Shown here: piece by piece, positions 52,201 through 63,431 of the stretch
Layout of the letters: every line of letters starts with the position of its first letter
Numbering within the stretch: position 1 is the first letter of the stretch
NCBI GenBank assembly: GCA_026770575.1
Contig: MU657196.1
Coordinates: forward strand, 103,381 to 167,380
Direction of reading: 5' to 3'
Source: Pelagophyceae sp. CCMP2097
Taxonomy: Eukaryota > Sar > Pelagophyceae
DNA length: 64,000 nucleotides
The notes under the pieces: generated by a model
Databases searched by the model: none
What the model saw: the letters and a program-made list of their open reading frames with translations, nothing else
What the model was told of the DNA's origin: nothing
Position numbers and translations under genes: made by a program

Positions 52201-53799
52201 AAGCCACCTTGGCCTTCTTGGCCTTTTTCGCCCGAGTCGTCTCAGACTTGCGCTTGGCCATGGCAGCCCGCGCCTTGGCCTTCTTCTCCTCTTTCCCACT
52301 TTGCTTCGCCTTGGCTGCGCTCCCGCGCCGCGACCGCCCCCTGAATCGGACGTTTGGAAAGTGCTCTCCCGAGGAGCGGCCCTCAAACGGGCGACGGGGG
52401 CGCAAACAAGCACGCACCGTTTGTTCTCAAAGGCCTTGACGTGCGCCTGGAACTCGCCGCCCGACGACGCGTCGCTGTCCGCGTCGCCGTCGTCCGCGTC
52501 GCCATCCGCGTCGCCGTCGTCCGCGTCGCCATCCGCGTCGCCGTCGCCGTCGGGTGAGCTCTCGGCGGTGAAGCCGGCCACCGCCGCGCCGACGAGCTCC
52601 TTCAGCCACGCCTTCTCCGCGCGCGCGCCAAAGTGCGCCGCCAGGCGTTCCTTGACCACGCGCAGCGTCAGTGCGTCGCCGGCCGCCAGCGACGCGCGCA
52701 CCATCGCAGTCACCCAGACCGCCACGCTACAAAAGGCGTGCTCGGGATGGGCGCGAGGCTTGAAAAGAGAGTGACTTACGCCGCGGCGCGGTCCGAGCCC
52801 TCCTCGATGACGTCGTTGTCGCCGTCCTCTTGCGAGAAGAGCAGCTCTTCTTCGACCGCAGCCGCCGCGCCTCCGTCTGGCGCGGGCGACGCGGGGGCTC
52901 CCTCGAATTCGTCGGCGTCGAAATTTGCGGCGGCGTCGAAATCGAACTCGTCGTCGTCGGGCGCGGACCCCGGTGACCTGTTGCGGCAGAGGCTCTGCGA
53001 GGCGCCGCGACGCTCGGCGATGAGAGGAGTAAGCCGACGCACCGCTGCGCCGCATCGACAGCCTTGGGCGAGGCGCCTTGCGTGGCCGCCTTGGCCGGCG
53101 AGGCGCCTTGCGCGGGCGCCTTTGACGGCAAGGCGGCCGCGGGAGACTTCAGCGGCGTGGCGCCCGCGGGCGCCTTGGACGGCGTGGTCGCGCGGCCGTA
53201 CTTTGCAGGCTTTGCGGGCTTTGCGGGCGCCTCGAGCGACTTTTCCGCAAGAGGCTCGCACTCGGGCCTACGGAGAGCCGTTCGGCGGACTGGCGCGGGG
53301 GGCGGCCTGCAACGCGTCGACTGACGGCTGCTCCTTGCGCGCGAGCGCGGCGCCGAGGACGATTGTCTCCGCGGGCCGGTCCGCTTCTTCGTCGCGTTGC
53401 TGCGCCGACCCCCACGATGTACGGCCGTCGTCGTCGTATCGCGCGGAGTCCTCGAGTTCGGGGCACGTCTCGGACTGGACGAAGCGCAGCGGCGCCGACG
53501 AATACGGCGCCGCCTACACGGCTCCGCTTCCATATAGGCCACGCACGCCGTCGAGGGCCTCTGTGATGGTCGCAGTGGCATGGGGATTTCGGGTGCTCCA
53601 GGCTCGAGTGCAGCGGCTCCCTCGCGAGTCATCGAGGAGCGCGCGTGACCCTGGCTCTCACAGAAATCGACACCGCGGGGCGCACCTGATCCTCGAGCTG
53701 GCAAGCGCCCTTGGAGGGCCGCCACCCAAAGTCCTCCTCCTCCTCCTCCGCAGCCTCGTCGTCGTCCGGTACCAGCTGCGTCGCCTCGCACTCCAGCAT
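49262..53799 (-). CDS. Large acidic protein with DEK_C-like and Claspin/Mrc1-like parts
   Basis: ATG 53799 opens MLECEATQLVPDDDEAAEEE; exon 1 ends 53686 and joins in phase to APLRFVQSETCPELEDSARY. Next come a Lys/Pro/Ala stretch and a short acidic exon (DDDEFDFDAAANFDADEFEG). Then a DEK C-terminal-like fold, TLRVVKERLAAHFGARAEKA then WLKELVGAAVAGF, followed by an acidic Asp-Gly-Asp run. Then Lys-rich and helical parts (LNALKALEADSDDSDVE), spliced in phase to LEIEGAPPPAAKPPAAA and a long acidic segment. It ends with DDLEAIVDDVSDGEGDELAG, RVRDGFDKRG and SDSEDEAEVVL, features like the Claspin/Mrc1 checkpoint-mediator core. A last Ser/Arg-rich exon (RSESLVRSDSVRSDSRPG, to 49262) is likely but its join is out of phase with the first pair. 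Role in replication checkpoint or chromatin is inference. Confidence 0.5.
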
Positions 53800-53955
53800 C
53801 GTCGCCGCGTTTTTGAACGCGGTGTCTGTTGGCCTCGTACGAAAATGCAGGTTTGAAATGCAACAGTCCGTTGGCTTTTGGCATCCGTTCGTTTGATAGG
53901 ACATCAGTCCAACGACTCGAGCTCGGCTTCTCACGCCGAGCGGCCGCCGCGCACG

Positions 53956-55196
53956 ATGCCGGGCGACTTTGAATCGTAAACGACGCGCTGCAGCGTCGCT
54001 TCATGTCGCGGGGCGCATCTTGGATTCGGGAAGGAGCATGCGTGCTTGGGGCGCAACCAGAGGGACGGCGTTGTCTCGATCGAGTCTCGTGGAGTCTCCA
54101 TCCTGGCCGCGCTCTGCCCGTGGGCACTCGCTCGCATCCCAAAACGGTGGAAGAGGCTGGGATCTTCCGAGTCGCTTTTCGCCGCAGCCGCGTCGTTGTT
54201 AGGGCGGCGGCCGGCGACGTCCTCGACCAGTTCGCGTCCTACGAGGACTACCTCGACGCCCAAGTCTCCGAGACGGACATGTACTACCTTGAGGACGAGG
54301 AGCTGGCGAGGCAGTTGGTGGAACTCGGCTACAGAGGCGCGAAGCGGCGTCTGGAAAAGGCGCAGTCCCGAGGTGGACGCATCTATGGTCCCCCTCTGGC
54401 GCGGCCGGGCCTCTGTTCGTCTGGTGGACGTTGCCGTATTTTGCTTAGGCTCGGGGGACACTTTGAAGCGCGACGAGTTTGAGGCGCGGAAGAAAGCGCT
54501 GCGTGAGCGCGGCACGCAAAAGGCAAACGTACCCAAGCAGCTCGCGTCGGCGGACAAGGACCTCTCGCAGCTGCCCTTCCTCCTGGCGCTCGCCAACCGC
54601 GAGGAGCTCGTGCGTACTTGGACGTGGCCCGGTCGGGTCTTGGACGCGTGCGCCCGTATGCCCTTTGACCGGTGCTCCATAGGTGCGCAACGGCAAGCTG
54701 ACGTGCATCATCTTCCTGCGGTGCCTCAACGCGAAGAAGCAGGAGGTCTCCGGCTACATCGACTTTGCGCATCGTTTGAAGTCTGAGAACTTTGAAAGTT
54801 ACTTTACTGACTGGCCGAAAAAAAAACTGATGCCAAAGCCCACCGACCTAAGCTACTACAACTGGGAGACGCAGACGTCCACGGCCAACAGCTCGCCCAA
54901 CTTCCAGGTCAGTTTGGCACCGGAAGTCGCCGCGGGACGTTTGCGTCGCCTCGGACGAATGACCCCCCGACGTGTTCAGTCTCGGCTGCCTCTTGGATCA
55001 AGTGGTTTTCTCATCCCCCGACGCGTAGGTCATCGCGGACTCTGACGGTTTGCTCTTCAAGAACAAGCGGGACCGCAAGGTGATTAACGTCGACCCGAAG
55101 CAGCCGCCCGGAGACAACTCTTCCAGAAACGAGCTCAAGACCGAGGGCTACTTGCAAGTCGTCATCTTCGACCATTTGACACGCAGGAAGAAGTGA
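53956..55196 (+). CDS. CFAP299: CFAP299 (DUF4464) flagellar protein
   Basis: Five exons, 53956-53975, 54188-54348, 54449-54609, 54683-54907 and 55029-55196, total 735 bases = 244 aa, every phase closing. The family length is about 233 aa. The protein starts MPGDFESRVVVRAAAGDVLD and then shows the family core: FASYEDYLDAQVSETDMYYL, EDEELARQLVELGYRG, RDEFEARKKALRERG, EVSGYIDFAHRLKSENFE, KPTDLSYYNWETQTSTANSS, VINVDPKQPPGDNSSRNE, YLQVVIFDHLTRRKK. CFAP299 is a cilia- and flagella-associated protein conserved in flagellated eukaryotes, so this organism probably has or had a motile stage. Head-to-head with the DEK_C-like gene, 156 bp between starts. Its fourth intron carries a dispersed repeat. Confidence 0.93.
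54979..55007 (+). repeat. Dispersed 29-bp repeat inside the last CFAP299 intron
   Basis: gtctcggctgcctcttggat then caagtggtt; its exact reverse complement lies at 63606-63634, and a shorter related copy at 43473-43496. Here it lies 21 bp before the exon 5 acceptor. Confidence 0.85.
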
Positions 55197-55410
55197 AATC
55201 CCGTTATTGAACCCTTGTGCCCCACCACTCTGGGCTTTGTGTGCTCGTTCCGTGCCCTTAGTTCTTTGGCCTCGCACTTTGCACCCATCGCCGGATCTCG
55301 GACGCGTTAGTCGGCGCACTCGTCGATTCGACGTCGAAGACCCGCGCCCGACGGCCGGCGCCCCTTTGCGAGCCGGGGCCTCTCCGGCCTGCCGCGTCGA
55401 CGGTCCTCCG

Positions 55411-57429
55411 ATGCGGCTGCGCGTGACGCTTCGGCTGGTGCTCGTCGCGGCGCTTGCGGCGGCTCTCGCGCCGCAGTCGGGCACGCGCCGCCCGTCACCG
55501 CGCGCCGACGGCGCGAGGAAGCAGGCGGATCGGCCGACGCGCGCCGACGGCGCGAAGAAGCAGGCGGACCGGCCGCCACGGCAGGCGGACCGGCCGCCGT
55601 CGGCACCACCGCCCGCGCGCGCCTCTGGCGGCGAAGCGCGGCCCGCGCGCAGGCCGGTTGCAAAGCCGGCCGCCAAGGCGAAGCAGGCGTGGCGGCCGTC
55701 CTCCGTCGACGGGGCGTGGTGGCCGGGCGTGGAGCCGATTGTGCTGCACGAGTGCGCGGACCTTGTCATCGTCGACAAGCCTGCAGGATGGCTCACGCAC
55801 GCGGACGGCACTTCTACCCAAAGGCCGTCTCTGGTAGAATGGCTCGCGTCATACCTCGGCACTTCGACGTCCGAAATCGGCGTGCACCAGCGGCTGGACG
55901 TCGACTGCTCCGGCGTATGCTGCTTCGGCAAATCTGCTCTTGGGAATAAAGTGCTCTCCGACGCTTTTCAAGATCGCCACTCTATCAAGAAGTACATCGC
56001 CATCGTATCCGAGCCCCTCGACGGCGCGGAAGGCGACGAACCGGTGCAGCCGTCGCTGCTGATGGAGGCTGGCGTTCTGACGTCGGCCATCGACGGGTCC
56101 GACGCCCTCACGCGCTACAAGGTCCTGCAAAGGCTGCCCGGCCTAGCAGTCGTCGAGTGCGCGCCGGAGACTGGAAGACGTCATCAGATCAGAATCCATC
56201 TCGCCCGCGAGCTCGCGCCTTTGGTCGGCGACGGCAGATACGGGTGCGGCATCGACCGCACGGCCGCGAGAGCTCTGCTGCACTGCCGATCCGTCTCGCT
56301 CGCCGACGGCCGCACCTTTACCGCACCGATCCCGGCGGACATGGCGTCGGCGAAACCGGCAGTCGGCGAAGCGTTTGTCTTTACCGACTTGCGTCGAGGC
56401 TGCCGCGACGACGCTTCCACGACGGCTTTCCGCGAGTTGAACGGCGCCGGCGACGGGTATCCGGCCAACCTCTTCATCGACCGCTACGGCTCGCACTTGC
56501 TGGTGCAAAGGCCGGTCGACGTTGCTGAAAGCAACCGAGACTTTGCTCTGGACTGCATCGACCGCGCGCACGGTTCGGACTCTGAAGCGAGCGTCTACGA
56601 GATTGTGACAAACGTGGACCGGTCGCACGGCGGGCAGCCCATGCCCAAGCTGCTGCGCGGGCCCGGCGCGCCCGCAGAGGGCTTTGCCGTTTTCGAGCAC
56701 GGGACGGCGTGAGGCGCCGCGTCCGCCTTTCAGTCTTTGCGCGCGTTTTCCGGGGCGACACGGCTGCGTAGGTACCACGTGAGTCTCTCGGAGAAGAAGC
56801 TCTCGACGGGGCTTTGGCTCGACGCGCGGCCGCAGCGGTTGTGGATGCGGCAGTTCGCGAAAGATCTCACAGTCCTCAACACCTTTGCCCACGCCGGCGG
56901 CTACTCCGTCGCCGCCGCAACCGCGGGCGCGAAGAGGACCGTCTCGGTGGACATATCTGCGGCCTGGTTGGCCTACCAGAAGGAGTCTTTACAACATAAT
57001 GGAGTGGTCAACGCCGCCGACGCAAACGACTCGATGAAACGTCCACCGCACGACGTCATCTTCGGCGACGTCTTCGAGTGGCTTCAAAGGTTTAAACATC
57101 GGAATGAGACGTTTGACGTGGTCATCCTCGACCCGCCCTCGACGTCGACTTGTAAAGGAAAAAGATGGTCCGCAGCACGGGACTATGCAACTTTGGCCAA
57201 AATGGCACTCCCGCTCGTCAAGCCGGGCGGCGCGCTGTGGGCGACTACAAATTCAAGGGCGCTGCTGCCGAGGCAGTTTGCGCACCAGATGCAGCGGGCG
57301 CTGGGGACCTGCGCCACGCTGGAGCGCGCGGCGCCGCCGGCCGTGGACCATCCGGTGGCCGCAGGGCGCAGCGCGCCCGTCAAGCATCTCGTGTTTCGCC
57401 TTTCCGATACCATCGCCCGTGATGAATAA
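55411..57429 (+). CDS. RluA-type pseudouridine synthase fused to RlmI-like rRNA methyltransferase
   Basis: Exons 55411-56708 and 56772-57429 join in phase (GTGAGG donor, GCGTAG acceptor) to 651 aa. The start MRLRVTLRLVLVAALAAALA is a signal-peptide-like leader, then a basic Pro/Ala linker with QADRPP repeats. The RluA domain is at about residues 110-330: VIVDKPAGWLTHADG, catalytic motif HQRLDVDCSGVCCFGKS, ETGRRHQIRIHLAREL, PLVGDGRYG. Then GDGYPANLFIDRYGSHLLVQ, typical of the RlmI/RlmK EEHEE region, and the SAM-binding domain: KKLSTGLWLDARPQR, LNTFAHAGGYSVAAATAGAK, VVILDPPSTS. It likely modifies organelle rRNA (uridine isomerisation and cytosine methylation), with the leader suggesting a plastid or secretory route, though no clear phenylalanine-type plastid cleavage motif is seen. 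Confidence 0.88.
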
Positions 57430-57995
57430 AATACCTCAGGCCTCATGAAGACGGGCCGCAACGCCAGACGGGAAAGTAATCAGTCAAATGCAATGACGCC
57501 CGGGGGTGGCATGGCGGCGAGGGCTCGTCTGTGTTCAGCGAGCTTGGGCTCGAAGGGTATTCGTGTCGGCTGAGCTTGGGCCCGAGGTGAGGCGCACGTG
57601 TGGTCTCTCAAACAAACAGGGTCTTTGGCATGAACAATGAGCTCTCTCGATGTACAGCGATCCGCACCTCGACCCGGGGTGCTTGATGGGCGCCATTCCC
57701 AGCGCCGCCGCCGGTCAGGGACGAGGCTTTCGGACATGCCCCAAGAGTCCTCCGAGTCCTCCCATATACTATGGCCCATCGGAATTCATAACAAGTGTCT
57801 TTTCCAAGACGTCTGGAAACCTTATCGAGTCATCGAACCATACCGAGTCGACGCGGGCCGCACATGCTGTGCGCAGTGCCGCGACGCCGCGGAGTGGGAT
57901 TCCACTGCAAGGCGAGCGTCGTTACCGAGGCGGGCCGGGGGGATGCCGGCGAGCGTTGCCGAGGCGGGCAGAGGCGCGCCCGTTGCGGGCGTCGC
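57430..57995. other. Convergent spacer
   Basis: No gene supported; plus-strand frames over this stretch and into the GCST gene look like shadows. It is between the 3' ends of the RluA-RlmI and GCST genes. Confidence 0.35.
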
Positions 57996-59604
57996 TTACT
58001 CCGGCACGCGCCAGTAGTTCGTCGGGACGAAGGGCATCTTGGCCACCTACGGAAAACGTGGGCGGCTCAGAGACGTGCTTCCGCGAAAGCGACTTGAGCA
58101 ACGCACCTTGGTCGGGACCATCTTCTTGCGCGCGCCGAGCTGCACGTCCGTGCCCTCCTTGGCAAAGGCGGTGTGCACGTAGCCCATGGCCACGGCCTTG
58201 CCAAGCGTCGGACTGCTCGTGCCGGAAGTCACGACGCCGATCTCCTTGCCTATCAAGACGATTCAAAAGGCGCTCTGGCGAAACAAAAAAACTACTGACC
58301 TTCCATGTCGAAGATGGGGGCGCCCTCGCGGATGGGCTGGGAGTGGCCCATGAACCCGACGCGCTTCTTCGTCTTCGGGAGCGGCCCGCCGTCGGGCTTG
58401 AGGATGTTGTGCGCACCGGCGAACCCTTGTTCCACGCGGCGTCGCGCGCCCTTGGGCCCTATCGTCCACAGAAGCCCGGCTTGGACGGGATCAATAGAAG
58501 TGTCGAGGTCGTGGCCGTAGAGGCACAAGCCCGCCTCGAGGCGCAGCGAGTCGCGCGCGCCAAGGCCGCACGGCTGCACGTCCGCGGCCGTCGACCCGAG
58601 CAGCACGCGCGCCAGCTTCTCCGCGTCGGCGTACTTCATCGAAATCTCAAAGCCGTCCTCGCCCGTGTAGCCGCACCGCGTCACGCGCGTCTCGAAGCCG
58701 CCCTTGAGGGTGACGTTCTCACCTAGAAGGGGGCGTTTTAGTGAGGGGGGCATTTTTCAATTTTCGTCCGCCGGACGCCGGCTTGGGACCGGTCATGAAG
58801 GCCATCTTCTCGAGCTGGAAGCCGGCGGGGAGGAGCGCGGCCATGACGTCCTTGGCGCCGTCGCCCTGGAGGGCGAGCAGCTGCTGCGAGTCACCCAGGT
58901 AGTTGCACGTCACGTCGTCGCCCGGGTTCGCCTTTTGCACCTAAAGAAGGCGCGCGTGGTCGTCCGACAAAGACGCGCGCCGTCGCCCCGCGTGACATCG
59001 CGCCAAAGGAGCTGCCGTTACCGGGCTGTTGGACGCTTACCTCGGCCATGTACGCCAGATCGCCGTGCTTGCAGGCGCCATTCACGACCATGTAGATGTA
59101 GTCGCCCGCGTTGGCGAGGACGGCGTCGTCGATGATGCCGCCTTCCGGGTTGACGAGAAGGGACAGTTTGCCTTCCTTTTCCTTAAGGCTCCCGACATCC
59201 CCGACGAGCACGCGCTCCAGGAACTTGACGCGGTCCTTGCCCGTCCACTCGATCTGGCCCATGTGCCTAGCGAGCGCGCTTTCATGCAGAGCACGCATCA
59301 AAAGCGGGCCCGCGGCGTCGCGTCATCCTATCTTCAAAACTCACGACACGTCGAACAGCGACGCGCAGTTCTTCGACCGGCAGTGCAGGTGCTCCTTCAG
59401 CACGCCGTGGCCTGGAAGAATTCGGTTCGAATACCAGGCCTGGATGCAGGCAACGGGACTTCAACACGCGCCTTCGTATTGCACGGGCAGCTCGTAGCCC
59501 GCAAAGGGCACGAGCTTGCCGCCGAGCTCGTTGTGCAGGCCGTAGAGCGCCGTGCGCACCAGCGGCTCGGCCGCCGTCGCGAGTTGGCGGCGCTGGCGGA
59601 GCAT
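57996..59604 (-). CDS. GCST: Glycine cleavage system T protein (aminomethyltransferase)
   Basis: Seven exons, 59604-59466, 59411-59345, 59266-59041, 58940-58790, 58722-58300, 58249-58107 and 58046-57996, total 1200 bases = 399 aa with all phases closing. Family length is about 400 aa. Starts MLRQRRQLATAAEPLVRTAL, a mitochondrial leader, then LHNELGGKLVPFAGYELPVQ, SLFDVSHMGQIEW, GGIIDDAVLANAGDYIYMVV, CGYTGEDGFEISM, LGARDSLRLEAGLCLYGHDL, FMGHSQPIREGAPIF, EIGVVTSGTSSPTLGKAVAM, ending VPTNYWRVPE. It moves the aminomethyl carbon of glycine to tetrahydrofolate in the mitochondrial glycine decarboxylase complex, essential in photorespiration. Exon 4's donor (ACCGGTCCCA) is weak but keeps phase. Confidence 0.95.
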
Positions 59605-59836
59605 GTTTGACGTTGGGCAGCACGGACCAGTCGGACTCCGAGCGCGAGAGAGAGTCCCCGAAACATTTTGGGGGTCAGAACACTGCCACGACGCTGCGGC
59701 TGGCGCGGGCCCGAATCTCAGACGCCGCCGCGTGGTGCGCGTCTGGCAGCGCCTCGAGGGCCGCGCAGCTGAACACGCATCAGCGCGCGAGGCGGCCCAA
59801 TGCCGGCTCCAAAGCAAGGCTCTCCCAAGGTGGCGC

Positions 59837-61496
59837 TTAAGAGGCGAGCCGGACGTCGTCGACGTCGTGGATGACGATGAGGCGGACCTCGCCGTTTTCG
59901 ATCAGTGCGACGTGCTGCGCCCACCGTTTCTGCGAGACGAGGCGCGGGCCCCCGCGCGCCGCGACTGCCGCCACCTGGTCGGGTTGTGGGCTGGGACGAG
60001 GAGACGCAGAGGCGCCACGTCCGAGGCGCCACGTCCGAGGCGCCTCGTCGTCGTCCAAGGCTCTCGTCGCGGCCTCGAGACCGCGGTCTCTCGCCGCAAG
60101 CTCTCGCCGCAAGCTCTCGTCGAAGCCCGTACGCACGGCGTCAGCGGCTCGGTCGGGCCCTGCTACGAGCCTTTGGCCCTCGAGCGCCTGGAGGCACTTT
60201 GCCCACGTGCGTTGGTCTCGCACGGCGTTTGCGAGCCATATATTTTGCGTCCCGCGGTCCTTGAAGCGCCGGAGGAGCTTGGCCAGCGACGCAGTAGCCG
60301 TGATGTCGTAGACCTGCGCGTGGGCGTCCTTGAGAGCTTCAGAGGCTTGCAAGGGCCCCCGGGGGAAAGTCTTACGCAGTCGGCCGCGAGGACGGCGTCC
60401 ACCGGTTTGCCTACAGTGTCGGGATGGAAGGAGCGCGCGAGGCGGCCGTCTGCGCGCTGGCGCACCGTCGGCGACGATGCGGTCAAAGTCATCGGGTCGT
60501 TCCTACTCGTTGGGACAAAGTCTTCGCGAGTCGTGACTCTGGTTGGGACAACATCATAGGGCCGATCGTTGGAACTCTGGGTGGCGGGTGCTTTCGCGGG
60601 CGGTCTTACCCAGTCGAGATCTGCGACGCTGCACTTTTTTTCGAGGCCGTTTGTGGCGACGACGTGCCGAAGGTTGCGCACGACCGCGTCCTGGTGATCC
60701 GTGAGCACGACGCGCCCCGCGCCGCAGGCCGCCAAGACGAGGCCGCAGAGGCCGATGCCTGTTTACCCGAGTCACGTGCGGGAGACGCGCAGGAGGTGAC
60801 GCGCCCGCGCCGAGCTCGACGACGTTGCCCGCGCGCGACCAGTCGAAGTCGCCCGGTTGCACAGCGTCCTTCGTCGCCAAGACCCACTCAGCAAAGACCT
60901 CGGCCGCGGGCCAGAGGCGCAGGCCGAGCTCCTAGTCGATCCGGCGGCGATCCGTAGGCCGACAGGGGCCGCCAGGGGCCTCCGTTTGCGCGACGTACGT
61001 TTTGGCGCTCGCAGACGCGAAAGCTCAAAGTGCGCTCGGCGTCGACGTCAAACGAAATGTACGAGCCTGCGGCGATGCTGGAGGCACACCCGCAGGCCTT
61101 GTCGAGACGCGAGGCCTCTGGATTCAAGGCGTTCATCTACGCACGTTCGTCCGTGTCGTCCGACATCGAAGAAGCGAGACGTTCGTAGAGCGAATCGGAA
61201 ACGTCGGCGCCTCCTTTCTCCGCGGCGGAAATGGCCGCCGAAACGACCTTGCGCACGTAGCTTTGGCGCGGCGGGCAGCGTCTTGAGACGGCGTTGTCCA
61301 AGATTTCCTCGACGACAAAAGCCTGGACGCGATCCGAAGACAAGTCGAGGCCTTTCAAAATGTCCACGGCCGCGTCGCAGCGCCGAAAGGCGCGCACCGC
61401 CTCTGCGAATTTGGTGGCCTCGGTCGAAGCCGCTTCAGCATCGGCGGGCCCTGCCTCGGCGGGCCGCGGCGCCGCCAATGCCACAAAATCAGCCAT
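59837..61496 (-). CDS. EEF2KMT/FAM86-like protein-lysine methyltransferase
   Basis: ATG 61496. The N-terminal domain has the FAM86-type helices: PPRQSYVRKVVSAAISAAEK then GGADVSDSLYERLASSMS. Exon 2 (SYISFDVDAERTLSFRVCER) joins in phase to ELGLRLWPAAEVFAEWVLAT. The SAM-binding motif lies over the next join: NVVELGAG then GIGLCGLVLAACGAGRVVLT and NLRHVVATNGLEKKCSVADL. Motif AVLAADCVYDITATASLAKL follows, ending VDDVRLAS at 59837. This matches methyltransferase family 16, and the N-terminus points to the eEF2 lysine methyltransferase subgroup. Two joins (near 60800 and between LDW at 60602 and the 60410 region) do not close in phase with the first pairs tried, so one may be retained coding sequence. 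Not the same as a small VCP-KMT because of its N-terminal domain. Confidence 0.72.
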
Positions 61497-62023
61497 GGGC
61501 GACTGGGAGCGGTGGCAAGGTTGTCGCCAGGAGTTCGAGTGCGATCGGTGGAGCTCGCCGAGCCCGGAGGACTTCTCGACGAGAGGGACACGCCGAGCTC
61601 GAGAATCGAGATCCAGGCTATCGCTAGTAGTGGCCTCGCACTTATGTTTCGAGAAAACGTTGTTTGCCGCGAGTTTGATTGGAGCTGCGCGCATCCTCGC
61701 AAGACCCACGAGCGACCACGGCGGCTGGGCTGCCTCAGCGTCGCGTCTCTCTTAAAAAATTGAAAAGGCGTCACCACTCCTCCACGACGCGCGTCGTCGT
61801 GGCGGCAGGCGAGAAGATCGTTCGCCGAAGACAATGTTGCGCGTCGAAAAAGAACCTGCACATTTCGAATTTCGAATTCGGGTGCATTTTCGCACCCCTA
61901 CTACGTTTCTCCTTGCGGCGAGACTGCGGTTGTGCGGCGATGTGCCCGGGCGCGGCGCTGTGAACGCATACGGCGGCGCCGGCCGCGGGCACGTAGCCAC
62001 TTCGCCCTTTGGCGCGTTTGGCG
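61497..62023. other. Divergent promoter region
   Basis: No gene supported. Lies between the starts of the minus-strand methyltransferase and the plus-strand PAP2 gene. A slightly AT-richer core lies at 61840-61890. Confidence 0.35.
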
Positions 62024-62867
62024 ATGCTTGATGCGGCGGCGTCGGAGTTTGCAGAGGGGCGCTGCGAGGTGCGTTGTTCGCGCGCCGAGCCGCGCGACGC
62101 GCGCATCGCCGAGCCGCGCCACGACGCGCCGCGGGCCGACGCGCCGCGCCACGATGGCCTCTCGTCTGCGACGGGGCCGCATTGGTGGCGCCGGCTGAAG
62201 CGCGTGGAGGCAAAAGTTTCCATCGCAGTCTTGCAGCGCTTTATCTCCTACGACGCCGTCGAGCCCGTCGTCAAGCTGACGAAGCTTTTAACAAGAAGGT
62301 CGGCGTACGCCACCTACGCCGCCGCGCTCCTGGGGGCGTGCTCGGCCCAGCGGTGCGCAGAGCTCGCAATCGCCTATCTGCTCTCCCGCAAGCTCAACGG
62401 CCGCCTGAAGAGGTGGGCCTCACAGCCGCGGCCCTACGTCGAGTACCCGGCGGACGTGCTGCACTACAAGAAGCGGAAAAGTTCGAATTCGTTCCCTTCC
62501 CAAAGCATACAAACTTTATGCATCACTCTATGTGCTTTTATGGATTGTCGAGCCGGCGGCCTCGCCGACGTCTGGGCCGCGACGGTCGGCGTGTGGTACT
62601 TGTCGATGCTCATCGCCACCGTCGCAATCATCCGTATCTTCCGCGGCCTCCACTACCCACACGACATTCTCGTACGTCTCCAGAGGCCCTCGAAGCGATA
62701 TCGCCGCCGACGCCGCCGGCCTCGCAGACGCGACTGCACAGGCGAGCATGACCATCGCGCGCGGCCTGTATACCATCGTCCACGGCGCCGCGAGGCACGG
62801 CGCCGCGTCGGCGATTGCCGGCCAACCGCCACGGCATGACGGCTGGGGAACCGCCACGGGACGCTGA
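62024..62867 (+). CDS. PAP2-superfamily lipid phosphatase-like membrane protein
   Basis: ATG 62024 (MLDAAASEFAEGRC). Hydrophobic helices include YATYAAALLGACSAQ and VWYLSMLIATVAIIRIF. PAP2 motif I is KRWASQPRP (K-x6-RP), motif II SNSFPSQSIQT (normally PSGH; the His is not present), motif III RIFRGLHYPHDIL (R-x5-HxxxD-like). Exon 1 ends near HDIL (62669); a second exon in another frame (DIAADAAGLADATAQASMTI, to 62867) is plausible but the exact acceptor is unclear. The family removes phosphate from lipid phosphates or dolichyl pyrophosphate at ER or Golgi membranes. The missing His in motif II may alter activity. Confidence 0.7.
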
Positions 62868-63431
62868 GAGCCTTGAGCGGCATCACAGAGGCTCGAGACG
62901 CGCCGGAGGGACCCTCGTGCGCGGCACACGGGTGCAGTGCACAAATACAATGCTACGCTAGGCACCTTGCCGTGCCGTCGATGCTGCGCCTCGACGCGCT
63001 CCTCGTCGGCGCCGCCGCCGCCAGCGCCTCGCGCGCCGCGTGAGCGGCCGCGAGACGAGGCCCAGGCGCACGGGGCCTGCCGTGGTGCCAGAGGATTTTC
63101 AGCGCGGCCGTGAACCATGCGGCGGACCGCACACGCGGCGCGGCGGACCGCATAAGCGCGCGGCCGCCTCGCCCCCGAGCATGCACCCGATCGTGGCGCG
63201 CCGTCCCGCGCACGCACGCGGGACGTACGCACGAAGATCCGCATTTTATTTGTTTTAAAAGTCGATGATTCATCCTCGGGTGGACACAGTGTGCTTGGCC
63301 CCGCCCACTCCCTAGGGCCCTTGGTCGGCCGCTGAGACGCAGTCCCAGAAAACGTCGTTATTTTTACAAGAGGCGGGCGTTATCAGTACATTCATGGTAC
63401 CGATTTTCTCTGGAGCTTGGGTGGTGGGATG

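Noticed and set aside
57637..58017. Plus-strand frames overlapping the GCST 3' end
   Set aside because: They overlap a confidently identified gene and have no domain content.
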